From the NCBI RefSeq assembly GCF_003860565.1, contig NZ_CP034157.1:372001-436000 (forward strand): 64,000 nucleotides of DNA. The letters are read 5' to 3'. Made by a program: the position numbers and the translations under genes. This document shows, piece after piece, positions 7,914 through 16,085 of the stretch (position 1 is the first letter of the stretch; the number at the start of each line of letters is the position of its first letter). The notes under the pieces are model-generated. The model made no database searches. It worked only from the letters and a program-made list of their open reading frames with translations, and had not been told where the DNA came from. Source of the stretch: Cloacibacterium normanense. Its GTDB lineage: Bacteria > Bacteroidota > Bacteroidia > Flavobacteriales > Weeksellaceae.

Positions 7914-9590
7914 ATGAGCTTTCCTACAGACTTAGAAATAGCGCAATCGGCAGATATTAAACATATTAGAGAAATTGCAGATAAAATCGGTATAGACCGA
8001 GAAGATTTAGAGTATTACGGGAAATACAAAGCGAAAATCCCTTTAAAATACATCAACGAAGAAAATATTAAGAAATCAAAATTGATTTTGGTTTCAGCGA
8101 TTAATCCCACTCCAGCTGGTGAAGGTAAAACCACTGTTTCTGTTGGTTTATGTGACGGATTGAACAAAATCGGGAAAAAAGCCATCGCAGTTTTGCGTGA
8201 GCCAAGTTTAGGTCCAGTTTTCGGGATAAAAGGTGGAGCAGCAGGTGGTGGTTACGCACAAGTTATTCCGATGGTGGATATTAATCTGCATTTTACAGGA
8301 GATTTTTCGGCGGTAGAAAAAGCCAATAATTTACTTTCTGCATTGATTGATAATAATCTTCAAGATAAAAAAAGAAGCCTAAATATAGACCCTAGAACCA
8401 TCGTTTGGAAACGTGTAATGGATATGAACGATAGAAGTCTTCGTCATATTGTAGTAGGTTTGGGCGGTTCTAATAACGGAATTACGCGTGAAGAAGGTTT
8501 CAATATTACACCAGCATCAGAAGTGATGGCGATTCTTTGTCTTTCTAAAGATTTCGAAGATTTAAAAAACAGATTAGGGAATATTTTCGTAGGCTATACT
8601 TTTGATAAAAAACCCATTTACGCCAGAGATTTGAATGCAGAAGGTGCTATGGCGATTTTATTAAAAGACGCTATTCGTCCGAATTTAGTACAGACTTTAG
8701 AAGGAAATCCTGCGATTCTTCATGGTGGGCCTTTCGCGAATATTGCGCAAGGAACCAATACGATTATCGCTACTAAAATGGGACTTTCTCTAGCAGATTT
8801 TGTGGTAACAGAAGCCGGTTTTGGAGCAGATTTAGGCGCAGAAAAATTCATGCACATCAAAGGATATTATGGAAATTTAAAACCAGATGCTTATGTTTTG
8901 GTGGCTACCATTAGAGCTTTAAGATATCACGGTGGTGCTAAAAAAGGCGAATACGAAAAACCGAATCTCGCAGCAGTAGAAAAAGGCATTGAAAACCTTA
9001 AAAAACATATTGAAAACGGCTTTAAATGGCAATTAAAACCAATTGTAGCGATTAATCATTTTGCTACAGATTCAGAAGAAGAAATCAATTTTGTAAAATC
9101 TGAATGCGAAAAACTAGGAGTGAAAGCCATTCTCGCAGATGAATTTACGATGGGTGGAGAAGGCATGAAAGCACTTGCAGAAGAAGTGGCGAGTTGTGCT
9201 TTTAATTGTGGTAATAATTTTAAACCTTTATATAGTGTAGAAGACTCTGTGGAGCACAAAATCGAAACAATTGCCAAAGAAGTTTATGGAGCAGACAGCG
9301 CTGTATTTTCTCAGAAAGCTAAAAATCAATTAAAATCCATTTATGAACTTGGACTGGATAAGCTACCGATTTGTATGGCAAAAACTCAAAAATCTTTAAC
9401 TGATGATGAGAAAAAAATCGGAAGACCAACTGGTTTCAAAGTTACCGTTCGTGAATTTGAATTTGCAGCAGGAGCAGGATTCATTATCCCAATTTTAGGA
9501 GATATGATGAGAATGCCTGGTTTACCAAGTATTCCAGCAGCAGAAGGAATGAATATAGACAAAGATGGCGTCATTACTGGATTAAGCTAG
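7914..9590 (+). CDS. fhs: Formate--tetrahydrofolate ligase
   Basis: The 558-residue product makes 10-formyl-THF from formate, THF and ATP in the cytoplasm. The ATP-binding P-loop 'TPAGEGKTT' is at residues 66-74. The family blocks 'REPSLGPVFGIKGGAAGGGYAQ' and 'NPAILHGGPFANIAQGTNT' follow, and the C-terminus 'GAGFIIPILGDMMRMPGLPS' is intact. Length is normal for the family. It has its own promoter and terminator and no operon partners. Confidence 0.97.
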   Translation: MSFPTDLEIAQSADIKHIREIADKIGIDREDLEYYGKYKAKIPLKYINEENIKKSKLILVSAINPTPAGEGKTTVSVGLCDGLNKIGKKAIAVLREPSLGPVFGIKGGAAGGGYAQVIPMVDINLHFTGDFSAVEKANNLLSALIDNNLQDKKRSLNIDPRTIVWKRVMDMNDRSLRHIVVGLGGSNNGITREEGFNITPASEVMAILCLSKDFEDLKNRLGNIFVGYTFDKKPIYARDLNAEGAMAILLKDAIRPNLVQTLEGNPAILHGGPFANIAQGTNTIIATKMGLSLADFVVTEAGFGADLGAEKFMHIKGYYGNLKPDAYVLVATIRALRYHGGAKKGEYEKPNLAAVEKGIENLKKHIENGFKWQLKPIVAINHFATDSEEEINFVKSECEKLGVKAILADEFTMGGEGMKALAEEVASCAFNCGNNFKPLYSVEDSVEHKIETIAKEVYGADSAVFSQKAKNQLKSIYELGLDKLPICMAKTQKSLTDDEKKIGRPTGFKVTVREFEFAAGAGFIIPILGDMMRMPGLPSIPAAEGMNIDKDGVITGLS

Positions 9591-9613
9591 TCTTTACACC
9601 ATATAAAATAACA

Positions 9614-9642
9614 AACCGACTTTTTATAAAGTCGGTTTTTTT
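9614..9642 (+). terminator. Rho-independent terminator of fhs
   Basis: AACCGACTTT pairs with AAAGTCGGTT over a short loop and is followed by a T run, 24 bases after the fhs stop. Confidence 0.9.
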
Positions 9643-9749
9643 GTGAAATTCTGTAAATATTTATGGAAATTCTATAAAATATTTTCAATGGATTTGCAGA
9701 ATCTTTGTATCAACAAAAAGCACCAATCACAAAATATAAAAACAAAATT

Positions 9750-9875
9750 ATGAAAAATGTAAGATCAAAAATATTCACTGCGATTTTAGCTTATGTAGCT
9801 CCGATTGCTATTAATTATTTGATGAATAGATTTCTGAACAAGAAATCTAAACCGCAAGTAAAATCTACACTATAA
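9750..9875 (+). CDS. Small hydrophobic-basic protein, 41 aa
   Basis: The ATG at 9750 opens a 41-codon frame. The peptide has a hydrophobic middle (residues about 8-24, IFTAILAYVAPIAINYL) between basic ends, with six Lys and one Arg after residue 26. This resembles a single-pass membrane peptide. I recognise no family. Support for a real gene: a rho-independent terminator starts 48 bases after the stop, and an imperfect -7 box (AATCTTTG, 9700-9707) precedes it. It is flanked by the fhs terminator, so it forms its own transcription unit. Confidence 0.5.
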   Translation: MKNVRSKIFTAILAYVAPIAINYLMNRFLNKKSKPQVKSTL

Positions 9876-9922
9876 CACTATAGTTTCAACATAAATCAGT
9901 TTTCTCAATTATTTAATTTTTT

Positions 9923-9962
9923 AGCTCTCGAGATGTTATTTTGACTTTCGGGAGCTTTTTAG
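9923..9962 (+). terminator. Terminator of the 41-aa gene
   Basis: AGCTCTCGA (9923-9931) pairs with TCGGGAGCT (9948-9956), with one G-U pair, followed by T-rich sequence. Confidence 0.75.
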
Positions 9963-9985
9963 TGATAAAACTCAGATGTTTATTA

Positions 9986-10017
9986 TTTGAATATTTCAGA
10001 TAAAAACTGTAACTTTA
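9986..10017 (+). promoter_or_regulatory. Candidate promoter of a small RNA
   Basis: TTTG at 9986-9989 and TAACTTTA at 10010-10017 (one mismatch to TAnnTTTG) are separated by 20 bases, the expected -33/-7 spacing. Confidence 0.45.
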
Positions 10018-10021
10018 TGAA

Positions 10022-10146
10022 GTGAAAGATAATAACTTATAAAATGTAGGTGGTTTTTTTAAAGCCTCAATTTTATAACTATTTTCATAATTTTTAAGTT
10101 TTTATGTTAGACTTCGCTTGAGCCATTCAAGCGAAGTTTTTTATTG
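10022..10146 (+). ncRNA. Candidate small RNA of about 125 nt
   Basis: A promoter-like pair upstream and a strong rho-independent terminator at 10111-10146 bound a stretch with no reading frame: the three ATGs in it stop after one to six codons. The following YceI gene has its own promoter beyond the terminator, so this is not its leader unless it acts as an attenuator. It matches no RNA family I recognise. It is a prediction from signals only. Confidence 0.35.
10111..10146 (+). terminator. Strong terminator without an upstream gene
   Basis: ACTTCGCTTG pairs with CAAGCGAAGT around an AGCCATT-like loop, followed by six T. The nearest upstream gene, the 41-aa frame, already has its own terminator. 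Confidence 0.85.
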
Positions 10147-10216
10147 ATAGAAGAAATTAAATATAGAAATTGAAATTTCTTAACATACATCAATGACTTC
10201 GTATCAGAAATAAGAC

Positions 10217-10224
10217 TACTTTTG
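10217..10224 (+). promoter_or_regulatory. -7 box for the second YceI gene
   Basis: TACTTTTG is a perfect match, 23 bases before the start codon at 10248. Confidence 0.65.
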
Positions 10225-10247
10225 TCTCATTAAAAAATAAAAAGATT

Positions 10248-10811
10248 ATGATTAAAAAAATTGCATTATCATTAGTACTAGTATCTGGACTAGCTTTTGG
10301 ACAAGCTAAAAAAGTAGTTTCTTCTGACGTTCACTGGTGGGGTTATAAAATCGCTAAAACTGAAGCTTCTTCTCACGATGGAACGGTAAACGTGAAAAAC
10401 GGAACTGTAGTTTTAAAGAAAAACGCTCTAGTTGGTGGTACTTTTGTATTAGATATGACTTCTATTAACGCTACTGATTTACAAGGTGAATATCAACAAA
10501 AATTAAACGGTCACCTTAAAAATGGCGACTTCTTCGAAGTTGATAAATATCCTACTGCTACTTTCAAAATCACTTCAGTGAAAAAAGGAGCTAATGGTAA
10601 AAGCATCGTTACAGGAAATCTTACTGCTAAAGGAAAAACAAACGCAGTTTCTTTCCCTGCTAAAATTTCAGTTAAAAACGGCGTAGTAACTTTAGAATCT
10701 GATAAATTTACTATCGATAGACAAAAATGGGACATAGCTTATAAATCTACTATGCAAGATGTAGTAGTAAAAGACGATATAGATTTGGTTGTTAAACTAA
10801 CAGCGAAATAG
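10248..10811 (+). CDS. YceI family protein (second of two)
   Basis: A 187-residue exported protein with signal peptide MIKKIALSLVLVSGLAFGQA, cleaved after about residue 20. The YceI barrel pattern is clear: 'SDVHWWGYKIAKTEASSHDGTV', 'GTFVLDMTSINATDLQG', 'HLKNGDFFEVDKYPTATFKIT'. Members bind isoprenoid lipids in the periplasm or outside the cell, and the physiological role is usually unknown. It is monocistronic with a perfect -7 box and a terminator. It is only distantly similar to the 11-547 protein, so this is not a recent duplication. Confidence 0.92.
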   Translation: MIKKIALSLVLVSGLAFGQAKKVVSSDVHWWGYKIAKTEASSHDGTVNVKNGTVVLKKNALVGGTFVLDMTSINATDLQGEYQQKLNGHLKNGDFFEVDKYPTATFKITSVKKGANGKSIVTGNLTAKGKTNAVSFPAKISVKNGVVTLESDKFTIDRQKWDIAYKSTMQDVVVKDDIDLVVKLTAK

Positions 10812-10835
10812 TTTTTTTCAATTGTGTTTTTAGAG

Positions 10836-10868
10836 AATCCTAAAGAAAATTTCTTTAGGATTTTTTGT
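10836..10868 (+). terminator. Terminator of the second YceI gene
   Basis: AATCCTAAAGAAA pairs with TTTCTTTAGGATT and is followed by T-rich sequence. Confidence 0.88.
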
Positions 10869-10912
10869 TTTTAATCTGTATATTTATACAGAATTACTAA
10901 CCTAATAATCGT

Positions 10913-11560
10913 ATGAAATTATATGTCATCAGTGGATTGGGAGCAAATGGAAGTATTTTTGAGTACATCCAGTTTCCTAAAAAGTTTACCGAAATTATCT
11001 ACATCGATTGGGTAATCCCTAATTACAATGAAAGTTTTGAAAACTATGTAAATAGAATGGCCGAAAAAGTAGATGTGAGCGAAAAATTTTGTCTATTGGG
11101 TTATTCTTTTGGAGGAATTATGGTGCAAGAAATTCACAAACTGAAACCTGCAGAAAAAGTAGTGATTCTGGGAAGTATAAAGTCTGATAAAGAAATGTCT
11201 ATTACCTTCCATTTGGCAAAAAGTTCTAGAATTTTTGCGAAACTTCCCGAAAGTTATTTCTCCGAAAAAACCATCAAATCTTATGCCTTTTTCAGAAAAT
11301 TATTTGACCCCAATAATCCTAAACTTTGGCAATATTTCAAGGTGCAAAATCCTACTTATCTGAAATGGAGCATCAATAAAATCTTAGAATGGAAACATGA
11401 AGAGGATAAAAACGTTATCCAAATTTTAGCAGATAAGGACATTGTTTTTCCGGTAAAAAATTCTAAGCCCAATTATGTAATAAAAGGCGGAACACACCTT
11501 TTCCCTGTGACTAAAGCCAAGGAAGTTTCTAAAATTTTAGAAGAAGTTTTCAGCGAGTGA
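10913..11560 (+). CDS. Alpha/beta hydrolase
   Basis: The 215-residue cytoplasmic protein opens with an oxyanion-hole-like 'ISGLGANGSIF' and carries the nucleophile elbow GYSFGG at about residues 64-69 (Ser66). The late blocks 'VIQILADKDIVFPV' and 'GGTHLFPVTKA' supply the expected acid (Asp) and His (GGTH). Compact, lid-less hydrolases of this type are common in Bacteroidota, and the substrate is not known. It is convergent with the Mla operon; the two stop codons are adjacent at 11560/11561. Confidence 0.85.
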   Translation: MKLYVISGLGANGSIFEYIQFPKKFTEIIYIDWVIPNYNESFENYVNRMAEKVDVSEKFCLLGYSFGGIMVQEIHKLKPAEKVVILGSIKSDKEMSITFHLAKSSRIFAKLPESYFSEKTIKSYAFFRKLFDPNNPKLWQYFKVQNPTYLKWSINKILEWKHEEDKNVIQILADKDIVFPVKNSKPNYVIKGGTHLFPVTKAKEVSKILEEVFSE

Positions 11561-12565
11561 TTATTTTTGGTTTTTCTGAGCTTTTTGTTTTTCCTTTTCT
11601 AATTTTTTAAAATAACCTCTGAAGAAAATATTATGTTTCAGCGCTTCCAGATTTTGGTTCAGTAAAACACTTGCCTGGTTCAGATTATTCATTGTAGAGT
11701 CTATATTTTTCACCAAATTGGCATCGTTAGAAAGGTAATTGATGGCGCCTTTTCCGTTTTTAGCATTGCTGATGGTTTCGTTTAGATTTTCTACAGTTTT
11801 ATTGATATTTTGAGAAGATTCATCTAAGTGAGTTAGCGCTCTTCGCATTTTATTAGCAACAGCAGAATCTTTAAGAACCGCAACAATGTTTTCTTTGTCA
11901 TTAATTCCTGCAAGAATTTTATTCACTTCATTAATGGTTCTCGTGGTTTCGTAGCTAGTTTTCTTAATGTTGGCAATACTGTTTTTAAGGTCAGAAATCC
12001 CATATTTCACGTCTTGACTTAGTGTTTTGTCATTCAGCAACATACTTAGCGTTCCTGTTCCGTTATTTATTTTTTCAGAAACTTCTAGAATATTAGCCGT
12101 AATTTGTTCAGCATTGTTATTGGTTTTGTTGAGGGTTTTGAGCAAATCTTCAGTAGTAAGTCTTTCTTCGACTTTTAGAATGTCTCCAGATTTAGCAAGT
12201 TCAGCATTTTCAGAATTTGGAGTGATATTGACAATCATATTTCCTACTAAACCATCAGAAGCAATACTTGCCACTGCATTTTTTTTGATGAATTTCATCG
12301 CACTTTTGTCGATATTCATTTCTACATTAATGAGCGTATCGTTGATGATTTCTATCCTCTTAACATAGCCCACATTAATTCCAGAAAAACGGACATTGTT
12401 CCCTTCTTGTAAGCCATTTACATTTTCGAAATGTGCTTTTAAGGTTTCGGTTTTTCCAAAAAATTGCTGTCTGTTTCCAATAAAATAAACAGCCATAATA
12501 AAAATGATGGTTCCGAGGATAACAAATATTCCGAGTCTTAATTTTTGAGCAACTGATTTTTCCAT
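11561..12565 (-). CDS. MCE/MlaD family lipid-transport protein
   Basis: The 334-residue protein has one N-terminal membrane anchor (residues about 10-28) followed by a single MCE domain (about 38-115; 'FENVNGLQEGNNVRFSGINVGYVKRI'). A long helical C-terminal part rich in Asn/Lys probably forms coiled coils. MlaD-type proteins form a periplasmic ring on the MlaFE transporter that moves phospholipids between membranes. It is the last gene of an operon with the ATPase and permease upstream (13-base gap). No MlaC or MlaA gene is in the window. Confidence 0.92.
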   Translation of the reverse strand: MEKSVAQKLRLGIFVILGTIIFIMAVYFIGNRQQFFGKTETLKAHFENVNGLQEGNNVRFSGINVGYVKRIEIINDTLINVEMNIDKSAMKFIKKNAVASIASDGLVGNMIVNITPNSENAELAKSGDILKVEERLTTEDLLKTLNKTNNNAEQITANILEVSEKINNGTGTLSMLLNDKTLSQDVKYGISDLKNSIANIKKTSYETTRTINEVNKILAGINDKENIVAVLKDSAVANKMRRALTHLDESSQNINKTVENLNETISNAKNGKGAINYLSNDANLVKNIDSTMNNLNQASVLLNQNLEALKHNIFFRGYFKKLEKEKQKAQKNQK

Positions 12566-12578
12566 GTTTTTAAAAAAC

Positions 12579-13328
12579 TTATTTAAAAAATGCTTTTACT
12601 TTTGGGTCTTGTGAAGTGGAAAGTTCGGCAAATGTTCCTTCTGCATAATTTTTTCCGTCAATCAGTAAAATCATTCTATTAGCAATAACTCTAGCACAGT
12701 CTACATCATGCGTAATGATGATCGATGAGGTTTTATATTTTTCTTGCACCGATTTCATGAGCAAGATAATTTCTTTAGAAGTAATCGGGTCTAAGCCAGT
12801 GGTTGGTTCATCATAAATGATGATTTTTGGTTTTAGAATAAGCGTTCTGGCAAGAGCAACTCTTCTTTTCATACCACCAGAAAGTTCATTCGGCATTAAA
12901 TCAATTACATTTTTGAGTCCTACATTTTGCAGCGCTTCTTCTACCAAAGGCAAAGTATCTTTTACATTTCCAAACTTTGAAATATGTCTTCTGAGCGGAA
13001 ATTCTAGATTTTCTCTCACCGTCATAGAATCATAAAGCGCACTTCCTTGAAATAAAAATCCAATGTCTGCTCTTATTTCGTCTAAAGCTTTCAGAGAAAG
13101 ATGCTCTAATTTTTGGCTCATAATTTCAATTGTTCCGCTGTCTGGAATTTCTAACCCAATCAAACATTTTATCATCACCGATTTTCCAGAGCCAGATTTT
13201 CCCATAATCACCAAATTTTCTCCTTGATAAAGATTTAGGTTAAATCCGTCCAAAACTACATTGTCTCCATATTTTTTATAGAGATTTTCAATTTTGATTA
13301 TCGGTTCATGTGCAGCATTAGGATTCAT
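12579..13328 (-). CDS. ABC transporter ATPase, MlaF type
   Basis: A 249-residue ABC ATPase. The Walker A motif GKSGSGKS is near residue 39, the signature LSGGMKRR near 148, and the Walker B 'IIIYDEPTTGLDP' with H-loop 'IITHD' follow. The close spacing between the permease and MCE genes, and the start one base after the permease stop codon, identify it as the MlaF-like energiser of a lipid transporter. It acts on the cytoplasmic side of the inner membrane. Confidence 0.94.
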   Translation of the reverse strand: MNPNAAHEPIIKIENLYKKYGDNVVLDGFNLNLYQGENLVIMGKSGSGKSVMIKCLIGLEIPDSGTIEIMSQKLEHLSLKALDEIRADIGFLFQGSALYDSMTVRENLEFPLRRHISKFGNVKDTLPLVEEALQNVGLKNVIDLMPNELSGGMKRRVALARTLILKPKIIIYDEPTTGLDPITSKEIILLMKSVQEKYKTSSIIITHDVDCARVIANRMILLIDGKNYAEGTFAELSTSQDPKVKAFFK

Positions 13329-13329
13329 C

Positions 13330-14118
13330 TTATTCTATAAAAATATTGGTAATCAATACAGCGATAAAATCGATAACAAACAATAACATGGAGGAGTAAA
13401 CCACCGCAGAATTGGCGGCAATTCCTACACCTCGTGTTCCTGATTTACATTGGTATCCTTTGAAACAACCTACCATTCCTATGGCAAAACCAAAGAAAAA
13501 AGTCTTGATGGTTGCAGGAAGCAAATCACTAAATTCTATATTGTCAAAAACTTGATTAAAATATTGTAAAAAAGAAACATCACCTTTCAGATTTTCTACC
13601 AAATAAGACCCGAAAATTGCGATAAAATCACTGTAAAAAACCAAAATCGGTAACATAGCAGTCGTCGCAAGAATTCTAGTCACCACCAAATATTTAAAAG
13701 GATTGGTTCCCGAAACTTCCATAGCGTCTATTTGTTCGGTTACGCGCATAGAACCTATTTCTGCACCTATTCCAGAGCCTATTTTTCCTGCACAAATCAG
13801 CCCAGTAATAATCGGCCCGATTTCTCTAATAATGGAAATACTCACCATGGAAGGCATCCAAGAAACAGCACCAAATTCCATTAAGGTAGGACGGGTTTGT
13901 AAAGTGAAAACCAAACCGATGATAAATCCCGTAACAGAAACTAGAAAAAGTGAGCGGTTACCAATGCTGTAACATTGTTTCAGGAATTCTTGAAATTCAT
14001 AAGGCTTTTTATAAAATTCTTTTAAAAATCTTATGCTGAAATAGCTCATTTCGCCTATCTCTACGATGAAGTTTTTTAAAGATTGTACTATTTGATAAAA
14101 AACTTTCATAATAAACAT
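13330..14118 (-). CDS. ABC transporter permease, MlaE family
   Basis: The 262-residue integral membrane protein has the MlaE core: 'GFIIGLVFTLQ', 'IREIGPIITGLICAGKIGSGIGAEIGSMRVTEQIDAMEV' and a C-terminal region of several helices. It forms the inner-membrane channel of the lipid transporter with the ATPase and MCE protein downstream. ATG is possible at 14118 or 14109; both follow the -7 box at 14131-14138 with very short leaders. Operon order is permease, ATPase, MCE. Confidence 0.93.
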   Translation of the reverse strand: MFIMKVFYQIVQSLKNFIVEIGEMSYFSIRFLKEFYKKPYEFQEFLKQCYSIGNRSLFLVSVTGFIIGLVFTLQTRPTLMEFGAVSWMPSMVSISIIREIGPIITGLICAGKIGSGIGAEIGSMRVTEQIDAMEVSGTNPFKYLVVTRILATTAMLPILVFYSDFIAIFGSYLVENLKGDVSFLQYFNQVFDNIEFSDLLPATIKTFFFGFAIGMVGCFKGYQCKSGTRGVGIAANSAVVYSSMLLFVIDFIAVLITNIFIE

Positions 14119-14130
14119 TTAAGCTTCTAT

Positions 14131-14138
14131 CAAATTTA
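14131..14138 (-). promoter_or_regulatory. -7 box for the Mla operon
   Basis: The minus strand reads TAAATTTG, a perfect match, 12 bases before the permease start. Confidence 0.65.
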
Positions 14139-14187
14139 CTGAAATTTTTTGATTTATCCTTAAAATTCCTGTTAATTATTTGATAAC

Positions 14188-14222
14188 AAAAAAAAACCGC
14201 AGTCATTTTTTATGACAGCGGA
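14188..14222 (-). terminator. Terminator of the UbiB-family gene
   Basis: CCGCTGTCAT pairs with ATGACTGCGG (one internal mismatch) on the minus strand, followed by a run of T. It separates the UbiB-like gene from the Mla operon. Confidence 0.85.
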
Positions 14223-14256
14223 AAACTTTTTATTTTGCGACTTGTTTTTTTGGTGA

Positions 14257-15927
14257 TTATTTTTTTCTTTTAAAATCTTCGTCTTTCATAACCATTTTAT
14301 AAGCGAGCCATAATCCGAAAACCGATGCAATGATGAAGAAAAACATCGCTATAGAAATTCCAAAAATTTGAAAATTAGGAACTCTCATCAATAGAGATGA
14401 GCCAATAATTAATGCAGCAATAATAAGTGCGATGGAAATTCTATTGGCTACTTTCTGGAAGGCATCTGTAAATCGTTCTTCATCTATCGCATCTATTTTG
14501 AGCTGAAACTGATTCTGAGCTAAGTTTTCGGTGATTTTATTAAGTCTTTCCGGAAGATTTTCGGCTAATTTTTTGGTTTCTATCAATTGAGCAAAGAAAT
14601 TTTCGGGTTGGGCTTCGTGAGCCATTTTTTTAACCATCATTTTCTCCAAAATCTGCTTCATACTTTCAGCCAAATCATATTGAGGAGCGAGAACCGCTAC
14701 GATTTGGTCTAAATTCAATAAAATTTTTCCAAGAATATTCAGTTCTACCGCAATTCTAATTCCTTTTTCTGCGGCAATTTTATTCATTCTGATGAGCATT
14801 TTTCCCGTTTGCATTTCTGCGGCATTTCTGTTCTGAGAATCCAGTACAATTCGGTTGATTTCTTTTTTGAAACCAATAATATCCGCGTTTTTATCATCTT
14901 GACTGATTTCTAGAAGCACTTTAGAAACTTCTTCACCATTGTATTTGCTGATGGCAATGAGCAATTTCAAAATTTGTTCCTGCAAATTAGGACTGAATTT
15001 CGCCACCATTCCTAAATCCATTAAGGCAATTTTTCGGTCTTTGGTCAGGTGTACATTTCCTGGATGTGGATCTGCATGTGCAAAACCATCAAAAATAATT
15101 TGTTGAAGATAAGCTTCTACCAATTCATCAATGAGCACGGAAAAATCGGTTTCTGTTTTTTGAATTCCATGAACAGAAGTGATTTTTTGACCGTCCACGA
15201 AATCCATCGTCAGAATTTTAGAAGTAGAGTAGTCTAAAACAGGTTGAGGAATCACAATATGCTCAAATTTTTCTAGATTTTTGCCCAGAGCAATCAGATT
15301 TTGAGCTTCTCTGTTGTAATCTAGTTCGTGAATGAGAATATGTCTCATCTCGTCTAAAACATCGTTTATTCCGTATTTTTTGGCGGTTTTAGAATGTTTT
15401 ACAGCAAGGTCTGACAATTCTTTCAGGGTGTCTAAATCTTCGAGGAAATTTTTACGAATTCCCGGTCTTTGAATTTTCACCGCGACTTCTTTTCCAGAGC
15501 GCAAAACCGCTTTGTGAACTTGCCCAATACTTGCCGAAGCCAATGGTTGGATGTCAAAACTTAAAAAAGCTTTGGAAATCTTCGTTCCTAATTCTTCTTC
15601 TACTATTTTTTGAATTTCAGAATACGGAATTTCCTCTACATCATCTTGTAGAGAAGCCAATGCCAATAAATAAGGTTCTGGCAATAAATCTGGTCTTGTA
15701 GAAAGAGTTTGCCCGATTTTTACATAAGTCGGCCCCATATTTTTAAGGTCTTCTACCAATTCTTCTGGCGAAGTGTAGCGATTAGACTCTTCAGAAAGTT
15801 CCTGATCTTCTGCCAATTCATCAAGCGCTTTGTCTGAAGCAGCTGATAAAATGTCGCTGTTTCTATATTTGAGCACCAAAGAAATAAATTTTTGGTATTT
15901 TTTTAGATTTTCGGGAATGATATTCAT
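14257..15927 (-). CDS. AarF/UbiB family atypical kinase
   Basis: The 556-residue protein belongs to the ABC1/ADCK/UbiB kinase-like family. The KxGQ motif is in 'TYVKIGQTLSTRPDLLP' (about residues 70-85), the Ala-rich loop in 'ASASIGQVHKA', and the catalytic-type 'FAHADPHPGNVHL' and 'LMDLGMV' motifs are intact. Two C-terminal transmembrane helices (about 505-545) anchor it. Family members support quinone biosynthesis or membrane-lipid homeostasis, often as ATPases. It lies upstream of the Mla operon but is separated from it by a terminator. Confidence 0.92.
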   Translation of the reverse strand: MNIIPENLKKYQKFISLVLKYRNSDILSAASDKALDELAEDQELSEESNRYTSPEELVEDLKNMGPTYVKIGQTLSTRPDLLPEPYLLALASLQDDVEEIPYSEIQKIVEEELGTKISKAFLSFDIQPLASASIGQVHKAVLRSGKEVAVKIQRPGIRKNFLEDLDTLKELSDLAVKHSKTAKKYGINDVLDEMRHILIHELDYNREAQNLIALGKNLEKFEHIVIPQPVLDYSTSKILTMDFVDGQKITSVHGIQKTETDFSVLIDELVEAYLQQIIFDGFAHADPHPGNVHLTKDRKIALMDLGMVAKFSPNLQEQILKLLIAISKYNGEEVSKVLLEISQDDKNADIIGFKKEINRIVLDSQNRNAAEMQTGKMLIRMNKIAAEKGIRIAVELNILGKILLNLDQIVAVLAPQYDLAESMKQILEKMMVKKMAHEAQPENFFAQLIETKKLAENLPERLNKITENLAQNQFQLKIDAIDEERFTDAFQKVANRISIALIIAALIIGSSLLMRVPNFQIFGISIAMFFFIIASVFGLWLAYKMVMKDEDFKRKK

Positions 15928-16052
15928 AGGAAATGAGTTGTTTTTTCAAGAGCAAATTAATTGAGAATAAGTGGCTTATCTGTTACAAAATTTGAAGGCG
16001 TATTTTCAAAATTTTAAGGATGAATAATTTTTTATGGTTTGCCTAATAATTT

Positions 16053-16060
16053 TATCTTTG
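16053..16060 (+). promoter_or_regulatory. -7 box for the serine dehydratase gene
   Basis: TATCTTTG is a perfect match, 25 bases before the ATG at 16086. Confidence 0.65.
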
Positions 16061-16085
16061 TAAAAATCATTTATCATTAATCAAT

